A stretch of DNA of 64,000 nucleotides, taken from Balneolaceae bacterium. GTDB lineage: Bacteria > Bacteroidota > Rhodothermia > Balneolales > Balneolaceae. The position numbers and the translations under genes were made by a program. The notes beneath the pieces are model-generated. The model did no database searches, was not told where the DNA came from, and saw only the letters and a program-made list of their open reading frames with translations. Of this stretch, positions 41,655 to 49,798 are shown piece by piece. Where the stretch lies: positions 761,262 to 825,261 of the forward strand of contig JAEPQE010000001.1 of the NCBI GenBank assembly GCA_017640665.1, read 5' to 3'. The stretch's first letter is position 1, and every line of letters starts with the position of its first letter.

Positions 41655-42668
41655 TTATTCATCAGCGTAAATTGCTACTACCTCATTTCCATCTGAATCC
41701 GCCGATGCCCTAAACATGGATCCGGTGTTTGTCTCCATCGAGATGTTACCATCTTTATCAACAGCTATAAATCCCGCTTCTTTAGGATTTAATACATCAT
41801 TTACAAGATAATCCATTGACTCGTCCAACGTAGCTTCTTTAAACCTCATATAGCTCGCCAGGGTATGGGCTGATACATTCAACATAATCTTCTCTCCCCA
41901 TCCCGTTGCAGAAACCGCGACTAAATCATCGGCATAGGTTCCGGATCCGATGATAGGCACATCACCAACACGGCCAAATTTCTTGTTTGTCATACCTCCG
42001 GTTGAAGTACCCGCTACCAGATTACCATCTTTATCGAGTGCAACACATCCAACAGTTCCGAACTTCCAGCTATTGTCTTCGGAACCCTCCAGAAGCATCC
42101 CTTCTCCTGCATTTCTTCTTTTCCAGGCTTCGTATCTACGTTCTACTTTAAAGTATTCGGGATCAACACGTTCTACTGTGGTTTGATCTGCGAACTCTTC
42201 TGCCCCTTCAGCAGCAAAAAATACATGTGTTGATTCCTCCATTACCTTTCTGGCCAAAGAGATCGGATTTTTAACAGTAGTTACCCCTGTAATAGCCCCC
42301 GCATTCATCTGACTACCATCCATGATAGCCGCATCTAATTCATTCTTCCCCTCACTAGTGAAAACAGCCCCTCTTCCTGCATTAAAAAGCTCGTTGTTCT
42401 CCAGGTAATTAATTGTTTGTTCAACGGCATCTAACGCAGAACCCCCTTCTTCCAGAATTTTCGATCCAATACTCAATGCTTCAGCCAGAGCTTCTTCATA
42501 TTGTTTAGTTCGTTCTTCAGAAGCATCTACCGGATAATTTCCAGCACCACCGTGCAATGCGATAGCCCATTCTTTAGGTGCATTTGTTGCTTCTTCAGTA
42601 TCAGTGGTTACAAATCCAAGAGATAGAATAACTAATAGGATTATGGAGAGTATATAGAAACGTTTCAT
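41655..42668 (-). CDS. Isoaspartyl peptidase / plant-type L-asparaginase (T2 family)
   Basis: A 337-residue Ntn-hydrolase precursor. A signal-like hydrophobic N-terminus (YILSIILLVILSLGFV) suggests export. Family blocks: IALHGGAGNYP, LFNAGRGAVFTSEGKNELDAAIMDG, and the autocleavage site FGTVGCVALDKDGNL with nucleophile Thr205. The oxyanion/substrate loop GGMTNKKFGRVGDVPIIGSGTYAD follows. Cleavage before Thr205 would give alpha and beta subunits. It hydrolyses isoaspartyl dipeptides and asparagine. It is convergent with the acidic protein gene. Confidence 0.92.
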   Translation of the reverse strand: MKRFYILSIILLVILSLGFVTTDTEEATNAPKEWAIALHGGAGNYPVDASEERTKQYEEALAEALSIGSKILEEGGSALDAVEQTINYLENNELFNAGRGAVFTSEGKNELDAAIMDGSQMNAGAITGVTTVKNPISLARKVMEESTHVFFAAEGAEEFADQTTVERVDPEYFKVERRYEAWKRRNAGEGMLLEGSEDNSWKFGTVGCVALDKDGNLVAGTSTGGMTNKKFGRVGDVPIIGSGTYADDLVAVSATGWGEKIMLNVSAHTLASYMRFKEATLDESMDYLVNDVLNPKEAGFIAVDKDGNISMETNTGSMFRASADSDGNEVVAIYADE

Positions 42669-42717
42669 GGGAGTCTTTATTTATAATATGATCCCATAAG
42701 CTACAAAATACCAGACA

Positions 42718-42746
42718 TAAAAAAAGGGACCGCAATGCGTCCCTTT
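42718..42746 (-). terminator. Intrinsic terminator of the YceI gene
   Basis: On the minus strand AAAGGGAC / GTCCCTTT arms enclose an 8-nt loop and are followed by TTTTATG. It lies 22 nt after the stop at 42768. Confidence 0.85.
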
Positions 42747-42767
42747 CTTCTCTTGATGATGAGATAG

Positions 42768-43307
42768 TTAAGATTGTACAACCTGTACATTCATAATAAG
42801 CTTTACGGTATCACCTACAACAACACTACCTGCCTCAGTAACCGCGCTCCAGGTAAGTCCAAATTCTTTTCTGTTGATTTCTCCGCTGATTTCAAAGCCT
42901 GCTTTGGTTTGTCCGTATGGATCTTCAACTGTTCCTCCATGTTCTACATCCAAAATTACTTCTCTGGTTGTATCTTTGATTGTTAAATGACCTCTTAACT
43001 TATAAGTACTGTCTCCGGTCTTCTCAAATGAAGTAGAATCAAAAGTAAGTTTTGGAAAGTTTTCAGCATCAAAGAAGTCTGCAGATTTAAGATGATTGTC
43101 ACGATCTTCCACACCTGTTAAAATACTTGCGATTTCGGCGTTAAACTTCACATCTGCGCCTTCAAAAGTTCCATCTTCTGTTTCTAGTGATGCATCAAAC
43201 TCTGTAAACTTTCCGGTTACTGTTGAGATTACAAGATGCTTCACCTTGAATTCAATCTCAGAGTGAGTAGGATCAATTTTCCATAATGTTTTTGTTGCAG
43301 TTGCCAT
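42768..43307 (-). CDS. YceI-family lipid-binding protein
   Basis: A 179-residue lipocalin-like YceI protein. It begins TLWKIDPTHSEIEFKVKHLVISTVTGKF, contains the ADVKFNAEIASILTGVEDRDNHLKSADFFDAENFPKLTFDS repeat typical of the family, and ends with FGLTWSAV...VVGDTVKLIMNVQVV. These proteins bind isoprenoid or fatty-acid-type lipids. No signal peptide is apparent, unlike periplasmic E. coli YceI, so a cytoplasmic location is likely. It is a single-gene unit with its own terminator. Confidence 0.92.
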   Translation of the reverse strand: MATATKTLWKIDPTHSEIEFKVKHLVISTVTGKFTEFDASLETEDGTFEGADVKFNAEIASILTGVEDRDNHLKSADFFDAENFPKLTFDSTSFEKTGDSTYKLRGHLTIKDTTREVILDVEHGGTVEDPYGQTKAGFEISGEINRKEFGLTWSAVTEAGSVVVGDTVKLIMNVQVVQS

Positions 43308-43426
43308 AGGTAATAATATTTAGTTAGTATTAAATAATTTAATATTGAACTAATAATATCTCATTATTCGTTCCTTACCTAATCGAAAAAAATTATCTGG
43401 TTGATATGAAAGTGCCTATCAAAAAA

Positions 43427-43451
43427 AAAGCCACTCATTTTGGAGTGGCTT
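43427..43451 (-). terminator. Intrinsic terminator of tRNA-Arg
   Basis: On the minus strand AAAGCCACTCC / GGAGTGGCTTT-type arms (plus-strand agccactc...gagtggct) enclose a short loop and are followed by a run of T residues. It begins about 5 nt after the tRNA 3' end. Confidence 0.8.
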
Positions 43452-43455
43452 TAAG

Positions 43456-43529
43456 TACGCCCGGGAGGGTTCGAACCCCCAACCCCCAGAGCCGAAATCT
43501 GGTACTCTATCCAGTTGAGCTACGGGCGC
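43456..43529 (-). tRNA. tRNA-Arg (anticodon UCG)
   Basis: A 74-nt cloverleaf on the minus strand. Acceptor 5' GCGCCCG pairs with 3' CGGGCGT (one G-U), discriminator A, CCA not encoded. The D-arm is GCTC...GAGT. The anticodon stem CCAGA/TCTGG encloses TTTCGGC (anticodon TCG). The T-arm is GGGGG-TTCGAAC-CCCTC. It decodes CGA/CGN arginine codons. A run of A residues (43422-43431) and the AGCCACTC / GAGTGGCT hairpin at 43432-43451 follow its 3' end on the minus strand and make a likely terminator. Confidence 0.96.
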
Positions 43530-43578
43530 TAATAAAATCTTTCGCTAAACACTCCCTTTTTAAGCTCTTTTCGGCTCT

Positions 43579-43624
43579 GCCAAAATCTGTACTTCCCGAT
43601 CTGTCGGGATTGAGCTACGGGCGC
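43579..43624 (-). pseudogene. Partial tRNA-Arg-like remnant
   Basis: Fifteen bases at 43610-43624 are identical to the 5' end of the tRNA-Arg gene (43515-43529). Bases 43579-43594 resemble its anticodon-arm segment with small changes. Between them the D-loop is replaced by a CCCGA-tctg-TCGGG hairpin, and there is no T-arm or 3' acceptor. It is thus a broken partial copy 95 nt upstream of the intact tRNA. The rest of the 43530-43763 spacer shows nothing else recognisable apart from the promoter region of the NqrM-like gene. Confidence 0.6.
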
Positions 43625-43763
43625 GTTTATCAATACCTCTCTTTATTCAAGAGGGCAACAAATATAAGGAACCCTTCACTCATACGCATCCGAAATTATA
43701 TCCGATTTATTGCCGTTCATTAGATAAATGCCGAACTTTAAGAGTTAAATCAGAGAGCCTGTT

Positions 43764-44006
43764 ATGAGTACTGTTTTATTAACCACCGTATTAGCAATTA
43801 CATTAGTTGGAATCGGATTCGCCGGTATAGCCGTAAAAATATGGGCTAAAAAAGATGGTGAGTTTTCTGGCACTTGTGCCAGCAATAGTCCTTTCCTAAA
43901 CAAAGAGGGAGAGCCTTGCAGCTTTTGTGGAGCCTTACCTGAAGAAAAGTGTAAAAGTGATGATCAGAAGAAGCGGGAAGGTGAATTTAGTCCTTTTGTG
44001 GCGTAG
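43764..44006 (+). CDS. Four-cysteine membrane protein, probable NqrM-type maturation factor
   Basis: An 80-residue protein: one N-terminal TM (about 5-27, LLTTVLAITLVGIGFAGIAV), then GEFSGTCASNSPFLNKEGEP and CSFCG...EEKC. The four cysteines (38, 52, 55, 63) all follow the membrane segment. NqrM is likewise a short single-TM protein with four cysteines, needed to deliver iron to the Cys4[Fe] centre between NqrD and NqrE. Genomic placement next to apbE and the nqr operon supports this. The assignment is inferred from architecture and neighbours, not from a clear sequence match. It is convergent with apbE. Confidence 0.6.
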   Translation: MSTVLLTTVLAITLVGIGFAGIAVKIWAKKDGEFSGTCASNSPFLNKEGEPCSFCGALPEEKCKSDDQKKREGEFSPFVA

Positions 44007-44108
44007 CTTCACAATACTATCGGATTCTTTAGGGCAACTACCAAAAGATTGCTTCGTCGAGTTTTTACGAGATCTTACCAGGATTCAAGACTTCTCGCAA
44101 AGACTCTT

Positions 44109-45116
44109 TTAATTCTTGATGTAGTCTTCGAATCCCGGTGTGGTAAAAACCTCCCATTCATCTTCATCATTGGTAAAGACTAAGTAGCCTTCCAAACCGT
44201 CTTTACTTTCCAGAAATGTTTTGCAGTCTTCCAGGCCCTTCACCATGCAGACCGTTGCATAGGCATCGGCATCCATTACGTTTTTTGCGATAATTGATGC
44301 ACTGAGCAACCGATTTAAAGCGGGAGTTCCGGTGTGCGGATCAATGGTATGCGAGTATTTTGTTCCTGTTTCTTCATCTACCCAGTACTTACGATAGTTT
44401 CCGGAAGTAGCAATTCCGGAATCCTTTAGCTCGAGAATAAACTGAAATCGATCTTGCTGGTCTATCTCATTCTGAGGCTTATCCACTCCAATGCTCCAGA
44501 TTCTTTGTTTATCGTTCAATCCCAGAGCCCTGACTTCCCCGCCTACTTCTACCATATAGTTTTCAATTCCCTGAGACTCCAGGTACTCTGCAATAACATC
44601 TACCGTATAACCCTGCGCCAGCGCATTGAAATCGAGAGAAAACCCTTCCGGGATCATTACTTTGTTCTCATCAATCTGTACTTCTGAATATCCGGTTTTT
44701 GATTTTACTTCCTCAATCATTTCGGGACCAACATCTCCGCGAACTTCTTCAAAACCAAATCCCCAGATTGCTACAAGCGGGCCTACCGTAGGATCGAAAT
44801 CTCCCTCTGTTTCTTTAGCTATTTCTAAAGATCGGTTTAGGACCTCCATAAATCTTGTATCAACTTCTATCCAACTGGCACCTTTGTTAATCTCTGAGAT
44901 TAAAGATGTAGGCACGTACGTGCTCATAGACTCATCAATCTCTTGGAAGATCGTTGCTATTTCTTCTGCAAAGTTCTGGGTTTTTGCTGTCAGATACTTG
45001 ATTTGGTAGGTAGAGCCCTGAGCATAGCCGGAATTTTCAACGAGCACCGGCTCTTTCTGAGTTGTACAAGAAGCTAAAAGTAAAACCGATAGAATAAGCG
45101 TAATTGATAATCTCAT
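44109..45116 (-). CDS. apbE: FAD:protein FMN transferase (lipoprotein)
   Basis: A 335-residue ApbE. The start is the ATG at 45116, giving a lipoprotein signal (SVLLLASC, Cys17). The longer in-frame extension to 45143 runs into the nqrF terminator. Motifs: GSTYQIKY, LISEINKGASW, FDPTVGPLVAIWGFG, SLDFNALAQGYTVDVIAEYL, the YMVEVGGEVRALG block, and a C-terminal TKYSHTIDPHTGTPA plus DADAYATVCMV that hold the Mg/FAD site. It covalently attaches FMN to Thr of NqrB and NqrC. It lies directly downstream of nqrF but is separated by a terminator. Confidence 0.95.
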   Translation of the reverse strand: MRLSITLILSVLLLASCTTQKEPVLVENSGYAQGSTYQIKYLTAKTQNFAEEIATIFQEIDESMSTYVPTSLISEINKGASWIEVDTRFMEVLNRSLEIAKETEGDFDPTVGPLVAIWGFGFEEVRGDVGPEMIEEVKSKTGYSEVQIDENKVMIPEGFSLDFNALAQGYTVDVIAEYLESQGIENYMVEVGGEVRALGLNDKQRIWSIGVDKPQNEIDQQDRFQFILELKDSGIATSGNYRKYWVDEETGTKYSHTIDPHTGTPALNRLLSASIIAKNVMDADAYATVCMVKGLEDCKTFLESKDGLEGYLVFTNDEDEWEVFTTPGFEDYIKN

Positions 45117-45130
45117 ATCCCTAAAATAAA

Positions 45131-45159
45131 AAACCCCGCTCAAATAAATGAGCGGGGTT
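45131..45159 (-). terminator. Intrinsic terminator of the nqr operon
   Basis: Arms AACCCCGCTCA / TGAGCGGGGTT with an AT-rich 6-nt loop and a TTTTTATTTT tail on the minus strand, 8 nt after the nqrF stop. It separates nqrABCDEF from apbE, which must have its own start or depend on readthrough. Confidence 0.92.
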
Positions 45160-45166
45160 AGTTTCT

Positions 45167-46480
45167 TTATCCTCCAAAGTCATCAAAGGCGACATTCTCT
45201 TCAGGAACGCCCCATTCGTCGCACATTTTTAATACGGCCTGATTCATTAACGGAGGTCCACAGAAATAGAACTCAATCTCTTCCGGTTCCGGGTGGTTAA
45301 CCAGATATTGATCAATCACCGCCTGATGCACAAAGCCCAGGAAGCCATCACCTTCTTCATCCTGCATGTCTTTCTTTTCTACCCAATTATCTTCCTCAAG
45401 CGGTTCAGAAAGCACTACATAGAACTTGAAGTTATCAAACTTGTCTTCTAACTGTTTGAAGTGATCAAGATAGAATAATTCTCTCTTAGAACGACCGCCG
45501 TACCAGTACGTGACTTTACGACCTGTTTCAAGGGTTTTAAATAAGTGATAGAGATGCGAACGCATCGGAGCCATTCCTGCACCACCACCTATATATAACA
45601 TCTCGCTTTCAGTTTTTTCCTTAATGAAAAACTCTCCATACGGACCTGAAATAATTACTTTATCTCCTGGTTTTTGAGCGAATATATAAGATGAAGCAAT
45701 GCCAGGATTTACATCCATCCACTTATTCTTATCTCTGTCCCATGGTGGAGTCGCAATTCGAACATTCAGCATAATTCGTCGACCCTCTGCAGGATAGCTG
45801 GCCATTGAATACGCACGTTCTACCGTCTCATCATTTTTCATCTTTAAGTCCCAAAGACCAAATTTGTCCCACTCAAGCTGGAATTTCTCTGGCTCGCCCG
45901 GGTGCTCTTCGGGATGAGCTGTAATGTCAATATCCTTATAGTCGATTTCACACGGAGGGATTTCAATCTGGATGTATCCACCAGCTTCGTAATCCATGTC
46001 TTCCGGAATCTCAACAATAAACTCTTTGATAAATGAAGCAACGTTGTAATTAGAAACAACTTTAGCTTCCCACTTTTTGATTCCGAATACTTCTTCAGGA
46101 ATGGAGATGTCCATATCCTGTTTCACTTTAACCTGACAGCCTAGCCTCCAGTTTTCTGCCTGTTCCTTTCTTGTAAAGTGAGGTTTTTCGGTTGGAAGAA
46201 TTTCTCCACCACCCTCGTGCACCTGGCATTTACACTGAACACAGGTTCCGCCTCCACCACATGCGGATGGAAGGAATATCTTGTTGTCTCCAAGCGTACT
46301 AAGTATTGTTCCTCCGGAATCAACTTCGATTTCTTTTTCGCCGTTGATGCGGATTTTAACTGGCCCTGATGGAGCTAATACAGCTTTCGCGCTCAGAAGA
46401 AGTGATACTAGTAGGATAATCACCAAAAAAAAGACGACTACACTAGAAATAATTACGGTTGATGTTGCGGCAAATATCAT
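45167..46480 (-). CDS. nqrF: Na+-translocating NADH:quinone reductase subunit F
   Basis: A 437-residue NADH-oxidising subunit. One N-terminal TM (8-33), then a ferredoxin domain with 2Fe-2S ligands Cys74, Cys80, Cys83 and Cys115. A flavodoxin-reductase-like FAD domain ([11 protein letters not shown]) and NADH domain ([34 protein letters not shown]) follow, ending VAFDDFGG as usual. Electrons pass NADH to FAD to 2Fe-2S and on to the membrane subunits. It is the last gene of the leftward nqrABCDEF operon. Confidence 0.98.
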   Translation of the reverse strand: MIFAATSTVIISSVVVFFLVIILLVSLLLSAKAVLAPSGPVKIRINGEKEIEVDSGGTILSTLGDNKIFLPSACGGGGTCVQCKCQVHEGGGEILPTEKPHFTRKEQAENWRLGCQVKVKQDMDISIPEEVFGIKKWEAKVVSNYNVASFIKEFIVEIPEDMDYEAGGYIQIEIPPCEIDYKDIDITAHPEEHPGEPEKFQLEWDKFGLWDLKMKNDETVERAYSMASYPAEGRRIMLNVRIATPPWDRDKNKWMDVNPGIASSYIFAQKPGDKVIISGPYGEFFIKEKTESEMLYIGGGAGMAPMRSHLYHLFKTLETGRKVTYWYGGRSKRELFYLDHFKQLEDKFDNFKFYVVLSEPLEEDNWVEKKDMQDEEGDGFLGFVHQAVIDQYLVNHPEPEEIEFYFCGPPLMNQAVLKMCDEWGVPEENVAFDDFGG

Positions 46481-46504
46481 GATGTAAAACTCTTCCTGAT
46501 AAGA

Positions 46505-47122
46505 TTATAACTTGATACCCATAAACGACATGAAGGCAATACCCATCAAGCCGGTTACGATAAATGTAATTCCGAGGCCTTTAAGTGGAGCAGGCACATC
46601 AGAGTATTGAATTTTTTCACGGATAGCCGCGATAGCTACAATAGCTAAAAACCAACCGATTCCGCTTCCAAAACCGAATACTGTCGCTTCAGTAATGTTT
46701 GCGTAATTTCTTTCCTGCATGAATAACGATCCACCTAAAATTGCGCAGTTTACAGCAATCAATGGAAGGAAAATTCCCAATGCGCCATACAATGCCGGAG
46801 CGAATTTCTCTACCGCCATTTCTACTAACTGCACCATAGATGCGATTACAGCTATAAATAAAATGAAGGACAGAAAGCTCAAATCAACTTCAGCAAATTC
46901 CGGGCTTATCCATGATAATGCACCTTCTTGCAATACAAAATTTTGAAGAAGATAGTTTGCCGGAACTGTTACGGTAAGTACAAAGATTACAGCCAATCCA
47001 AGACCAACACCTGTAGTTACTTTTTTTGATACAGCCAGATAAGAACACATGCCTAAGAAGTAGGCAAAGATCATGTTCTCAACAAATATCGCTTTTACAA
47101 ATATATTAATGAGTTCTTGCAT
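46505..47122 (-). CDS. nqrE: Na+-translocating NADH:quinone reductase subunit E
   Basis: A 205-residue, six-TM subunit homologous to NqrD and RnfA. It starts [34 protein letters not shown] with the conserved Cys that contributes to the intramembrane Fe site. A second conserved Cys lies in [12 protein letters not shown]. The ATG at 47122 is preferred to an in-frame TTG at 47137, which lies inside nqrD. With NqrD it forms the Cys4[Fe] centre and part of the sodium path. Four-nt gap after nqrD. Confidence 0.97.
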   Translation of the reverse strand: MQELINIFVKAIFVENMIFAYFLGMCSYLAVSKKVTTGVGLGLAVIFVLTVTVPANYLLQNFVLQEGALSWISPEFAEVDLSFLSFILFIAVIASMVQLVEMAVEKFAPALYGALGIFLPLIAVNCAILGGSLFMQERNYANITEATVFGFGSGIGWFLAIVAIAAIREKIQYSDVPAPLKGLGITFIVTGLMGIAFMSFMGIKL

Positions 47123-47126
47123 AGCC

Positions 47127-47825
47127 TTAGTCCTCAATCAATTTAGTGTTACGAGAACGCTGTACCCATATAATGATACCCACTGTGATCAATGCCATAG
47201 GAGGTAGTAGCATAAAACCATTATTGCTATAAAAGCCTCCATTAGCAATGTACCAGCTATCCGGGATTACCTGATAGCCGAATAGAGTCCCTGAACCCAA
47301 CAACTCCCTGAAGAATGATACCGCAAGCAAAATCCAGGCGTAACCAAAAGCGTTTCCAATTCCATCCAGGAATGATTTCCAAACTCCGTTTCCTAATGCG
47401 AAAGCCTCGAGTCTACCCATGATGATACAGTTGGTAATAATCAATCCTACAAATACGGAAAGCTCTTTCGACACATCGTAAGCAAATGCTTTTAACACCT
47501 GATCTACCAGCGCCACTAAAGAGGCTACCACTACCAACTGAACGATAATTCTGATTCGGTTTGGGATTAAGTTTCTCATAAGAGAAACGATCACATTCCC
47601 TGCGGCCATTACAAATAGCACAGAAACAGACATCACCAAAGCGGGATAGAGTTTAACCGTAATTGCCAGCGCCGAACAAATTCCCAAAACCTGCACAGTA
47701 ATTGGATTGTCATCATTCATCGGGTCGCTGAGGAGCTTTCTGTTCTTTTTACTGAACAAAGGCTCTTTAGGAACTTTATCGATTAGTTCCTCTTTTGTTG
47801 ATTCTTTTTCTAAAACTTCTGCCAT
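47127..47825 (-). CDS. nqrD: Na+-translocating NADH:quinone reductase subunit D
   Basis: A 232-residue membrane subunit. A soluble N-terminal extension of about 40 residues ([23 protein letters not shown]) precedes [25 protein letters not shown], with the first conserved Cys. [22 protein letters not shown] carries the second. These complete the NqrD/E iron site. Six TMs are visible. It lies 31 nt after nqrC and 4 nt before nqrE. Confidence 0.97.
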   Translation of the reverse strand: MAEVLEKESTKEELIDKVPKEPLFSKKNRKLLSDPMNDDNPITVQVLGICSALAITVKLYPALVMSVSVLFVMAAGNVIVSLMRNLIPNRIRIIVQLVVVASLVALVDQVLKAFAYDVSKELSVFVGLIITNCIIMGRLEAFALGNGVWKSFLDGIGNAFGYAWILLAVSFFRELLGSGTLFGYQVIPDSWYIANGGFYSNNGFMLLPPMALITVGIIIWVQRSRNTKLIED

Positions 47826-47856
47826 AATATTTTAATAAGTGTCGGCTATTGAAGGA

Positions 47857-48576
47857 TTAAAGTTCCGCACCGGAAGTGGTGTTGTTACGTATATAGTCTT
47901 TCAGGAATGGGATGTAGGCCTGTAAGTTTTCTGAAATCATAGCTTCAACTCCATCAGAAGTGATGGTTCCTCCGCCAATTCCGTCAACCTCGTTGTATTC
48001 CTCTGCGTCACCTTTTCGAACATCAATACCAACTAATTCGCCATTCTCGTTAAGAATTTCTTTTCCTTTGAACTGCTCAGTAAATACAGGGAATTTTATC
48101 TCTGCACCTAGTCCAGGGGTTTCTTTTTGATGATCAAATACAGCTCCATAAATAGTGCTTAGGTCCTGCTCCAAGGAAATGTATCCCCAAATAGGCCCCC
48201 AAAGCCCCTGACCTCTAAGTGGGATTATGAAATAGGTCTTCCCATCTTTACTAGCAATGTATAGAGGTGCACTTCTTTCATCAATTGGCTTTCCGATCTC
48301 TTTAGCCATATCGATTGTAAAAGCATCTACGCCTTCTTTAAGTTGATTATCACTTATTACCAATGCTTCAGTCACGTACTCAGGGTATAATTCTTCTGCT
48401 TTTTCCCTGGTTGTTTCAATTTCAATTGAACTTAGAATGTTTTGCTTTTTCTCCTGCTCCACATTTTTTTCCTGAGCTGGCTTAAGCGAAGTTGCTGCCC
48501 ATGAGAGTGCAACTGCGACCACAACAACCATAACAGAGGCAAACATAAATGTGTAGCTGTTCTTATTTACATCCAT
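47857..48576 (-). CDS. nqrC: Na+-translocating NADH:quinone reductase subunit C
   Basis: A 239-residue subunit with one N-terminal TM (about 10-30) and a periplasmic FMN-binding domain. The flavinylation motif is IGGGTITSDGV with acceptor Thr204; the canonical Ser-Gly-Ala-Thr reads Gly-Gly-Gly-Thr, while the Thr and following residues are kept. GQGLWGPIWGYISL and TPGLGAEI are family blocks. ApbE encoded at 44109-45116 would load the FMN. It lies 2 nt after nqrB. Confidence 0.96.
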   Translation of the reverse strand: MDVNKNSYTFMFASVMVVVVAVALSWAATSLKPAQEKNVEQEKKQNILSSIEIETTREKAEELYPEYVTEALVISDNQLKEGVDAFTIDMAKEIGKPIDERSAPLYIASKDGKTYFIIPLRGQGLWGPIWGYISLEQDLSTIYGAVFDHQKETPGLGAEIKFPVFTEQFKGKEILNENGELVGIDVRKGDAEEYNEVDGIGGGTITSDGVEAMISENLQAYIPFLKDYIRNNTTSGAEL

Positions 48577-48578
48577 GA

Positions 48579-49772
48579 TTATGCTCCTGCCGTTTTAAGT
48601 TCTAATCTTTTCTGTCGCTTTTTAATATTCGCTTCCACTACGTAATGGTCAATCAATGGCGCCATCGTATTCATAAATAAAATCGCCAACATAATTCCTT
48701 CCGGATAAGCCGGGTTGAACACTCTGATCATGATTGCGAAGAACCCAATCAAAAATCCGTATACCCACTTTCCTTTTTCAGTTTGAGAACCCGAAACCGG
48801 GTCAGTTGCCATAAATACAATTCCAAATGCAAACCCACCAAAAATAAGTTGTTGCCAGAAAGGCACTGCCATAAATGCTTGTTGCTCTGGGGAGATTGCG
48901 TAAGGAGCTACCAGATTAAAGATAACCCCCATCGTTGCTCCACCAATCACACCGCTCAACATAATTTTCCAACTTCCAATACCAGTGAAAATCAAAAGTC
49001 CTGCACCCGCAATAATCAGTAAAGTTGATGTTTCACCAACAGAACCGGGAATCAATCCTAAGAATGCTTCAAATGCTGAGTATGAAGTGGCTCCGGTTGT
49101 AGCAAGGTCACCAAGAATTGTTGCTCCTGAGAATCCATCTACAACAGCCTGTCCTTCGGCGACATCTGTATTAATCCAAACTTTATCACCAGACATCCAG
49201 GTTGGGTATGCAAAGAATGCAAATGCTCGAGCCAGCAGCGCCGGGTTAAAGATATTCATTCCCGTTCCACCAAAAACCTCTTTTCCAATTACAACAGCAA
49301 AGATTACAGAAAGAGCTAACATCCAAAGTGGAAGATCAACAGGCATAATTAATGGAATTAACATCCCGGTTACCAGATATCCTTCCTCTATCTGATGTCC
49401 TTTTAGTACACAGAAAAGAAATTCAATACCGAGTCCGACTCCATAGGAAACAATAACCATTGGGATGACTTTAATCGCACCAAATAAGAACTGGTCAAAG
49501 AAGGTTACATCCATGCCAAGTGCATTGTAATGATGATAACCTACGTTCCACATTCCAAATAACAAACATGGAATAAGAGCGGTAATTACTGTGTTCATTG
49601 TTCTTTTCAGATCAATACCATCACGGATATGCGCACCGCTATGGGCTGTATGTCCCGGCACAAAAAGAAAGGTGTACAAACCATCGTACACCGGCCACAG
49701 TTTTTCCAGCTTTGCGCCTTCCTCAAAGTTTGGCTTAATCTTACCTTCTACAAAATTGTGTAATGCTTTCAT
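48579..49772 (-). CDS. nqrB: Na+-translocating NADH:quinone reductase subunit B
   Basis: A 397-residue membrane subunit with about ten TMs. The FMN-acceptor motif is FSGATIL with Thr218. The RDGIDLKRTMNTVITALIPCLLFG opening and FGGTGMNIFNPALLARAF block are typical. NqrB also binds riboflavin and carries the main sodium channel. It lies 26 nt after nqrA. Confidence 0.98.
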   Translation of the reverse strand: MKALHNFVEGKIKPNFEEGAKLEKLWPVYDGLYTFLFVPGHTAHSGAHIRDGIDLKRTMNTVITALIPCLLFGMWNVGYHHYNALGMDVTFFDQFLFGAIKVIPMVIVSYGVGLGIEFLFCVLKGHQIEEGYLVTGMLIPLIMPVDLPLWMLALSVIFAVVIGKEVFGGTGMNIFNPALLARAFAFFAYPTWMSGDKVWINTDVAEGQAVVDGFSGATILGDLATTGATSYSAFEAFLGLIPGSVGETSTLLIIAGAGLLIFTGIGSWKIMLSGVIGGATMGVIFNLVAPYAISPEQQAFMAVPFWQQLIFGGFAFGIVFMATDPVSGSQTEKGKWVYGFLIGFFAIMIRVFNPAYPEGIMLAILFMNTMAPLIDHYVVEANIKKRQKRLELKTAGA

Positions 49773-49798
49773 TAGTTACTTTCAGCTTGTTTAATTCA

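Noticed and set aside
43530-43763. Integrative element attachment site at tRNA-Arg
   Set aside because: The duplicated piece is the 5' end of the tRNA rather than the 3' end usually duplicated, no integrase is present, and the intervening 95 nt carry no genes.
45117-45143. Longer ApbE N-terminus
   Set aside because: It would read through the nqrF terminator and displace the lipoprotein signal from the N-terminus.
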